In this document: piece by piece, positions 52,702 through 56,752 of the stretch
How positions within the stretch are numbered: position 1 is the stretch's first letter
Layout: the number at the start of each line of letters is the position of its first letter
DNA from: Candidatus Zixiibacteriota bacterium
Lineage (GTDB): Bacteria; Zixibacteria; MSB-5A5; SM23-73-2
Direction: 5' to 3'
NCBI GenBank assembly: GCA_030615745.1
Contig: JAUWYR010000013.1
Location: forward strand, 1-56,752
Length of the DNA: 56,752 bases
Notes under the pieces: model-generated
The model's input: only the letters and a program-made list of their open reading frames with translations
The model's database searches: none
Told to the model about the DNA's origin: nothing
Translations under genes and position numbers: made by a program

Positions 52702-54324
52702 CTACTCCTCTAATTTTGAACCCTCACCCAAGGGTGACCATTCTCCAATATGCTCGGTGTAGATTTTGCACTTGCCCAATGAGGTCCATTTTTCGCTGGA
52801 ATTGTAACCCCACCCCAGATACTCCGAGCCTCCACCTCCTATTGTGGTTATCAGATACCTGTTGGCTAAGTGTCCGAAGGCTTTTGACTGGGCCCAGGGT
52901 GAAGGGCGGTCTCCTCCGGATGGGTCCACGGGTATCCATCCATAATTGGGAAGGTAGATCTCACACCAGCGGTGAAAAACCTCATCCAAGCTCGCATCGT
53001 CCCCTCGGATTGCCACAGAGCCGGCATATCTTGCAGGGATTCCGGATGCACGGCACAAAGCAATATAGACAAAACTATATTCTGAACAGGAACCTGAGCC
53101 CCTTTTTAAAACTGTAGGGGCAATATTCCATCCACCAGCTAATTCATAATGCATCTTATCTAACACAAAATTATAAAGCTTCCTGGCTATCCAGTATGGA
53201 TTTTTCTCAGAACCAAAAGCTTCTTCAGCAGATCTTTTTATGAATGGGTCATCTATACGAAATTTAGTGTCATCAATCAGATATTTCCTTTTTATTTGCT
53301 CTGGAATATCTTCTAATTTTCCAACTTTTTCTGGAAATATAAAATAGTCGGTCTGGTATAGGTTTGCTTTTGTTTTCATCGACACCCTTTTGAATTCAGT
53401 CGGTTTTAAACTCTTGAATCTAAAAAAGGCGACTTTCTGTCCCCATTTATCGATTAAAATATCTTCGGGCTGGGGCTCAAATTGGACTGAATCTAAAAGG
53501 TCTTGATTAGGAAGGTTCTCTGGGATAGCTATATAGATTTTTAGCTCTTTTATCTCCCCTGGTCCATAATTTCTGAACTCATGGGTATATTCTAAGGATT
53601 GACTCTTTTTCTCCTTTCTTTTTAAGACCTCTTCATCCTCGACTTTTATCTTATAAATGGTATCTGACTGATAATCCACATTCCACAGATACTTTCCATC
53701 CCAGGCTAATCCTCGTGCGTAGCTGTTCGGGGATTCGAAAGCAACGATAACTTCACCTTTATCCGGTGTTATCATAAAGATTTTATCTGCGATTCTGTCT
53801 GATACCCATAGATATTTGCCATCCCAAGAGAGTCCCTGAGGGGTAGAGGATGGAGAAGGAAGGGTAATAATTGTAGTCCCATCTTCCGGGGAAATCTGGT
53901 AGATTTTATCAGCTCTGCTGTCTGATACCCAGAGGTATTTTCCGTCCCAACAAAGACCCATAGGGCTGGATGAGGGACAATAGATTGTTTTTACTGCGAT
54001 CCCTGTTTTAGGCTCAACTTGATAGATTAAATTTTCCTCTAAGTCCACATTCCAGAGATATTTTCCATCCCAGGCTAATCCCGAAGGTCGAAAGCCTGGA
54101 GAGGATAAGGAATTTTTAATCTCTCCATTTTTTGGATCGATCTGATACAGAGTATCGGTCTTATGATCAGCCACCCAGAGGTATTTACCATCAAAAGTTA
54201 GTCCGGTGGGACAGGTTCCGGGTGAAGGAAAAGAGGATACTATATCGCCGGGAACTGAAAAGGACAGATTAAAAGTCAAGGCAATAAAGAAGAAAAGAAA
54301 AAAAATGATTTTAATTTTTTTCAT
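52702..54324 (-). CDS. Exported beta-propeller plus transglutaminase-like cysteine protease
   Basis: A 540-aa exported protein. The signal peptide (FFLFFFIALTFNLSFSV) is followed by five near-identical propeller units of about 43-46 residues, each with WDGKYLWVSD or WDGKYLWNVD. A linker strand domain covers about 230-370. The transglutaminase-like domain has the Cys in RGSGSCSEYSFVYIALCR, the His in EVFHRWCEIYLP and the Asp in GWIPVDPSGGD, so the triad is intact. The start at 54324 has a strong GGAGG site; a longer frame to 54387 has none. The promoter is at 54359-54387. It may cleave or cross-link surface peptides. Confidence 0.9.
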   Translation of the reverse strand: MKKIKIIFFLFFFIALTFNLSFSVPGDIVSSFPSPGTCPTGLTFDGKYLWVADHKTDTLYQIDPKNGEIKNSLSSPGFRPSGLAWDGKYLWNVDLEENLIYQVEPKTGIAVKTIYCPSSSPMGLCWDGKYLWVSDSRADKIYQISPEDGTTIITLPSPSSTPQGLSWDGKYLWVSDRIADKIFMITPDKGEVIVAFESPNSYARGLAWDGKYLWNVDYQSDTIYKIKVEDEEVLKRKEKKSQSLEYTHEFRNYGPGEIKELKIYIAIPENLPNQDLLDSVQFEPQPEDILIDKWGQKVAFFRFKSLKPTEFKRVSMKTKANLYQTDYFIFPEKVGKLEDIPEQIKRKYLIDDTKFRIDDPFIKRSAEEAFGSEKNPYWIARKLYNFVLDKMHYELAGGWNIAPTVLKRGSGSCSEYSFVYIALCRASGIPARYAGSVAIRGDDASLDEVFHRWCEIYLPNYGWIPVDPSGGDRPSPWAQSKAFGHLANRYLITTIGGGGSEYLGWGYNSSEKWTSLGKCKIYTEHIGEWSPLGEGSKLEE

Positions 54325-54358
54325 TTCACTCCTCCTCTGAAAAAAGTTTTGTTTTTTG

Positions 54359-54387
54359 AAGATAAATTTAAAAAAGATGTTAGTCAA
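54359..54387 (-). promoter_or_regulatory. Promoter of the propeller-transglutaminase gene
   Basis: On the minus strand TTGACT (54387-54382) and TATCTT (54364-54359) have a 17-base spacer, directly after the terminator of the upstream operon. Confidence 0.65.
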
Positions 54388-54389
54388 GG

Positions 54390-54427
54390 AATTTTAAAAA
54401 ATAAGTCCCTTAAAAAAGAGACTTATT
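54390..54427 (-). terminator. Intrinsic terminator of the small-protein operon
   Basis: On the minus strand AATAAGTC pairs with GACTTATT, extended inward by CTT/AAG past one mismatch around an AAAA loop. It is followed by six Ts. It lies after the 58-aa gene and before the next promoter. Confidence 0.75.
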
Positions 54428-54524
54428 AAAAAACTTGGGGATTTAGTTTGTCCTTTTAATATGTTATCTGAGAAGAAGGGTAAATTGTGACCTAAAATAA
54501 ATTCACTTTAAAGGTTTATCCTCC

Positions 54525-54572
54525 AACAGAGCCATAAATGCTTCCTGGCCGGGCAGGCTGCTACGTATTTTA
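54525..54572. repeat. CCTGGCCGGGCAGG-type repeat
   Basis: GAGCC-ATAAA-type start with TCCTGGCCGGGCAGGCTGC and then TACG, related to 29258 and 25009. Confidence 0.7.
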
Positions 54573-54614
54573 ATTTTGTCAGAAAAAATCCGGACACAAC
54601 TTAGGATAATCTTT

Positions 54615-54791
54615 TTATTCGAATCTCCAGCAACTCAGCTGAGAAGTTGTCTTTTTGGACTGCTCAGGATCAGTTGATTTCCACTGACCTTGACTCATCC
54701 ATCCTCCATAAAAGGGAGAATCATAAGTTTTTTTTGTGGCTTTTGTTATCCTTTTTTTGGTCTTTGTCCTTTTAGTATTTTTCTTTTGCAT
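54615..54791 (-). CDS. Very basic small protein (58 aa), last gene of the CphA-N-like operon
   Basis: A 58-aa frame with ATG at 54791 and a good AGAGGTG site. It begins MQKKNTKRTKTKKRITKATK: the first 21 residues are almost all Lys, Thr and Arg. It continues SPFYGGWMSQGQWKSTDPEQ and ends SCWRFE. The basic leader and Gly/Trp/Ser-rich tail look like a short peptide rather than an enzyme. It is separated from the 68-aa gene by a 14-bp-arm hairpin (54809-54843) and precedes a terminator. The function is unknown; it could be a substrate of the HxxEH protein encoded first in the operon. Confidence 0.6.
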   Translation of the reverse strand: MQKKNTKRTKTKKRITKATKKTYDSPFYGGWMSQGQWKSTDPEQSKKTTSQLSCWRFE

Positions 54792-54808
54792 ATTTCACCT
54801 CTTTTAAA

Positions 54809-54843
54809 GAAGGGAAAGGGATGATTTAAATCCCTTTCCCTTC
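54809..54843 (-). other. Strong intercistronic hairpin
   Basis: GAAGGGAAAGGGAT and ATCCCTTTCCCTTC form 14 perfect base pairs around a seven-base loop (54823-54829). It sits between the 68-aa and 58-aa genes. On the minus strand it is followed by TTTAAAAG, which is a weak T-tract. It could be a leaky terminator, a processing site or a stabiliser of the upstream message. Confidence 0.85.
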
Positions 54844-54864
54844 AGTTTTTATAGGGAAAAGCCA

Positions 54865-55071
54865 TTAAGATTTTGGAGGTGTTGGCTCCTCCCAGTCGAG
54901 TGTGCCCTGTAATACTATTCTATACTCTCCTGTCTCGGTGTTCCAAGAATCCACTTTGCACCGGCATACTGTCGAGTTGAAAAGAAGATCTGTTATCCGA
55001 TGCTGCAAAGCCGCAGGAGAGGTCGGAGTCTTCTCGATCCAAGGAAAATTCTGGTATCTGAAGGTCTGCAT
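54865..55071 (-). CDS. Small paralogous protein A (68 aa) of the CphA-N-like operon
   Basis: A 68-aa protein paralogous to the one at 55149-55358. Both share LQ-x-RI-x-DL, a CK-x-DS pair, ETGEYR and GTLD-x-EEP at matching positions. This copy starts MQTFRYQNFPWIEK and ends EEPTPPKS. The ATG at 55071 has AAGGGGTGAA upstream; an in-frame GTG three codons earlier overlaps that site. No family is recognised. A 77-base gap separates the two copies. Confidence 0.75.
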   Translation of the reverse strand: MQTFRYQNFPWIEKTPTSPAALQHRITDLLFNSTVCRCKVDSWNTETGEYRIVLQGTLDWEEPTPPKS

Positions 55072-55148
55072 TCTGTTCACCCCTTTCTACTTTTAAGAGT
55101 TTTTCACTTCAAAAGGTAAGAGAGAGATAGAGATTGTTTAAAAAAAGT

Positions 55149-55358
55149 TTACCTGTTCATCCATCCAATATCTGGCTCCTCATGGTCCAGAGTACCATGC
55201 AAAATCACACGATACTCGCCGGTCTCAGGATTGAACGAATCGATCTTGCAACGTGCATAGACCGAAGAGTAGACCAGATCGCTTATTCTTGACTGCAAAT
55301 AGCTCGGAGAGTTAGGAACTCTCTCAATGGTCCTGAAATCATGCCAATTGAATCTCAT
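55149..55358 (-). CDS. Small paralogous protein B (69 aa) of the CphA-N-like operon
   Basis: A 69-aa protein, paralogue of the 68-aa protein downstream. It begins MRFNWHDFRTIERVPNSP and carries LQSRISDLVY, ARCKIDSFNPETGEYRVIL and HGTLDHEEP. The ATG at 55358 has AAGGGGGTG upstream and lies five bases after the stop of the 83-aa gene. An in-frame GTG at 55367 overlaps that stop. The sequence is compact, beta-rich at the end and without a signal peptide. The function is unknown. Confidence 0.75.
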   Translation of the reverse strand: MRFNWHDFRTIERVPNSPSYLQSRISDLVYSSVYARCKIDSFNPETGEYRVILHGTLDHEEPDIGWMNR

Positions 55359-55363
55359 CTCTT

Positions 55364-55615
55364 TCACCCCCTTTCCTCATTAAAAGATAATAAAATTTTC
55401 TCTCTCTTCCTGATTAACCCCTTTTTTTCTATTGAAAAATTTTTCAGACTAAATTCAGATCTTTGACAATTACAGCTTATCACAATCCTGTATCCAAGAT
55501 AATTTTCTGAATTATCATCTTTTTTTGTTTGGGTGCTCATCTTCTGTTCGAAGGAGATTAAATCCTTTATTTTTTTTCTGATATATTTTTTATCTGAGTT
55601 TTCATAATAATTCAT
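55364..55615 (-). CDS. Small hypothetical protein (83 aa)
   Basis: An 83-aa protein with a GGTGAGAAGAAG ribosome region before the ATG at 55615. It is rich in Lys, Asn and Ser (YYENSDKKYIRKKIKDLISF). A middle segment YLGYRIVISCNCQRSEFSL carries a CNC pair, and the end LIRKREKILLSFNEERG is basic. I recognise no family. It lies 13 bases after the CphA-N-like gene and five before the paralogue pair, so it belongs to one transcript. Confidence 0.65.
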   Translation of the reverse strand: MNYYENSDKKYIRKKIKDLISFEQKMSTQTKKDDNSENYLGYRIVISCNCQRSEFSLKNFSIEKKGLIRKREKILLSFNEERG

Positions 55616-55628
55616 CTTCTTCTCACCT

Positions 55629-56291
55629 TCAACTATCGGATGGTTCCAACTCTTCTTTAATAAAATATTTAAATTTTATTAAATCTTTAATCCTATCTTT
55701 TGTATAACTTTTTCTCCACCCAAAAAAAGAAGAGATTTTTTCTGGATAGAAGACTAAGGACGTATTATCGAAAATATATTTAGCCAGCTGAATTATTCTT
55801 TGGTGCCTTTTTGAAAGCCTTTTCTTAGATAAAAACTCTTTTAAAAGAAATAGGGAGAAATAACAGGAAAAACGAGCTACATTTTTCTCTTTGCATTCCA
55901 CAAAGAGGTCAAATCTGTTCAGAGGAATTTTATATCCGCAGGTGATTCCGCTTACCGTTTTCATCTGGGATATAAAGGAGACTAAATCGATTATCATATG
56001 TTCTAAAAGATGAGCAAGATCAGTTACGCCTCCTACCTCTTCAATTGGTAAATCTTTTTTTGCAAAGGAATCAAGGCTTCCGTATAAAAAACTCACACAA
56101 CATTTATGTTTATGCAAAGTGGGAAAAAGCCTGTGAATTTTTTTATAGAGCTTTTCGAAATTGATTTTTTTTGTTTTTCCCCGAGAGGAGATATCTAAAA
56201 CTAACTTGAGCTTAAGGCTTCCCGGTCTGAATCTTGGATTAAAATAAGATATCTCTGGGAATTTTCCGAATGATAGGTCTATAATCCGCAT
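55629..56291 (-). CDS. Stand-alone cyanophycin-synthetase N-domain-like protein with HxxEH motif
   Basis: A 220-aa protein. Residues 1-155 follow the N-terminal domain of cyanophycin synthetase CphA. The N-terminal strands (MRIIDLSFGKFPEISYFNPR, then LKLVLDISS) are followed by the key helix with DLAHLLEHMIIDL (HxxEH), aligned to the HIVEHVALEL helix of CphA. YKIPLNRFDLFVECKEKNVA and the helix RFSCYFSLFLLKEF come next. The ATP-grasp and Mur-ligase domains of CphA are absent; instead a C-terminal basic part of about 65 residues follows. In CphA this domain binds the polymer and has been reported to have a hydrolytic site. Here it may act on a peptide. It heads an operon of four tiny genes. Confidence 0.7.
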   Translation of the reverse strand: MRIIDLSFGKFPEISYFNPRFRPGSLKLKLVLDISSRGKTKKINFEKLYKKIHRLFPTLHKHKCCVSFLYGSLDSFAKKDLPIEEVGGVTDLAHLLEHMIIDLVSFISQMKTVSGITCGYKIPLNRFDLFVECKEKNVARFSCYFSLFLLKEFLSKKRLSKRHQRIIQLAKYIFDNTSLVFYPEKISSFFGWRKSYTKDRIKDLIKFKYFIKEELEPSDS

Positions 56292-56396
56292 AAAAATTGA
56301 TAATTAGGGGTTGCTTTTTATTTTCTTATCGGCAAGGTTTTGAGTTTCTTTTACAATTTTTTAAAATTTTTCAAATTGATTGTAGAGCTACTTAAA

Positions 56397-56473
56397 GAGG
56401 TGGGTGAAGTTAAAGCAATAGAGCCTAAATACTTCAGTAGCTTTAGGAGTTCTCTATTGACTACTTCGCCTCC
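56397..56473 (+). other. Structured leader candidate before the PorV-like gene
   Basis: CAATAGAG (56416-56423) pairs with CTCTATTG (56452-56459), and inside it CCTAAA (56424-56429) pairs with TTTAGG (56442-56447). Outer partial arms are GAGG...GAAGT and ACTTCGCCTC. The stem is long and not followed by a T-tract. It may be a regulatory leader of the gene at 56529. I match it to no known riboswitch. Confidence 0.5.
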
Positions 56474-56528
56474 TTAGATGGGAGATAAAAAAATGTTGCC
56501 AACTAACCTTAAAGAAAGGGGAAAGAAA

Positions 56529-56752
56529 ATGTTAAAGAAAGTATTACTGGTGATGGTCTCTCTTTTCCTCCTTTTAAGCCCAAATCTTTTTGCCGGTGAC
56601 AACCACGCAGTGCCTATGTTGAGAATGGGAGTTGGTGCCAGAGCTTTAGCTATGGGTGGAGCCTATGTGGCTGAAGCTCATGATGCCTCTGCTGGATACT
56701 GGAACCCTGCTGGTCTTTCAGAAATAGACTTCATCAATATCACCACGATGTA
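56529..56752 (+). CDS. PorV/UPF0164-family outer-membrane protein, 3'-truncated by window edge
   Basis: The first 74 residues of an exported protein. The signal peptide has the core LLVMVSLFLLLSP, with probable cleavage after LFA. The mature N-terminus has MLRMGVGARALAMGGAYVA, with EAHDASAGYWNPAGLS following, a hallmark of the PorV/PorQ/UPF0164 barrels of the FCB group. In Bacteroidetes, PorV works with the type IX secretion system. The ATG at 56529 has AAAGGGG upstream; an in-frame ATG at 56493 would add 12 residues. The rest of the gene lies beyond the window. Confidence 0.9.
   Translation, partial: MLKKVLLVMVSLFLLLSPNLFAGDNHAVPMLRMGVGARALAMGGAYVAEAHDASAGYWNPAGLSEIDFINITTM

Noticed and set aside
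52593-53117. A 174-codon plus-strand frame opposite the transglutaminase gene
   Set aside because: It is the antisense of a strongly supported gene with an intact catalytic triad. Its protein sequence is Pro/Arg/Ser-rich without motif structure.
1364-54572. CRISPR array
   Set aside because: The spacers contain many repeats, but none shows regular unit-spacer periodicity with a constant repeat, and no cas gene is present.

Overview
The window looks like a chromosomal segment of an uncultured, AT-rich, Gram-negative bacterium of the FCB (Fibrobacteres-Chlorobi-Bacteroidetes) assemblage, possibly a candidate phylum such as Zixibacteria or a relative. The reasons are an LpxC-FabZ fusion in a lipid A operon, a TonB-dependent receptor, a secreted enzyme with a type IX-like C-terminal sorting domain, a PorV/UPF0164-like outer-membrane protein at the right edge, and a dockerin-bearing surface protein. 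A Firmicute-like mcsA-mcsB-clpC cluster is also present. The phylum is inferred; no rRNA gene is present.

Left part (0-24.3 kb, almost all + strand): a DUF4412-like fragment and a stand-alone double-ACT protein. Next come lipid A/Kdo genes (lpxC-fabZ, lpxA, a Gfo/Idh/MocA oxidoreductase, lpxB, waaA, lpxK) running by overlap into nadB. Then guaA, lysS, a Lol-type exporter (permease and ATPase separated by an unknown gene), mcsA-mcsB-clpC, rpmA, an ElbB-like protein and a two-subunit class I fumarase.

Middle (24.3-43.6 kb): a 1-kb spacer of short hairpin repeats, then a minus-strand vitamin B12 locus. That locus has a consensus promoter, a cobalamin riboswitch, an intrinsic terminator, a BtuB-like TonB receptor and a beta-propeller protein ending in a dockerin. 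It is followed by a HicB-like/DinB fusion, a methyltransferase and a NitT/TauT-type ABC system split over both strands. The ABC ATPase shares a tight minus-strand operon with an O-methyltransferase and two unknown proteins, just downstream of tRNA-Asn. Then come dnaE, an MNT-HEPN toxin-antitoxin pair, a small zinc-ribbon-like protein and a rhomboid protease.

Right part (43.9-56.7 kb): an unknown membrane protein, a ClpP-fold serine dehydrogenase proteinase with a 55-aa partner, an M23 peptidase divergent from a PpiD/SurA-like isomerase, a polysaccharide deacetylase with a sorting domain, and a propeller-transglutaminase. An unusual minus-strand operon (54.6-56.3 kb) follows: a stand-alone protein resembling the N-terminal domain of cyanophycin synthetase, with an HxxEH motif, is followed by four very small proteins, two of them paralogous. 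The window ends inside a PorV-like gene.

Nearly every spacer is packed with short perfect hairpins. The arms are of many unrelated sequences, but the loops fall into a few classes (AGG/CCT-containing, or TTAT/ATAA). Several strong promoters sit so close to start codons that leaderless translation is likely. The best candidates for new biology are the cyanophycin-synthetase-N-like operon, the riboswitch-controlled dockerin propeller, the hairpin family and the tRNA-adjacent ABC/methyltransferase operon.
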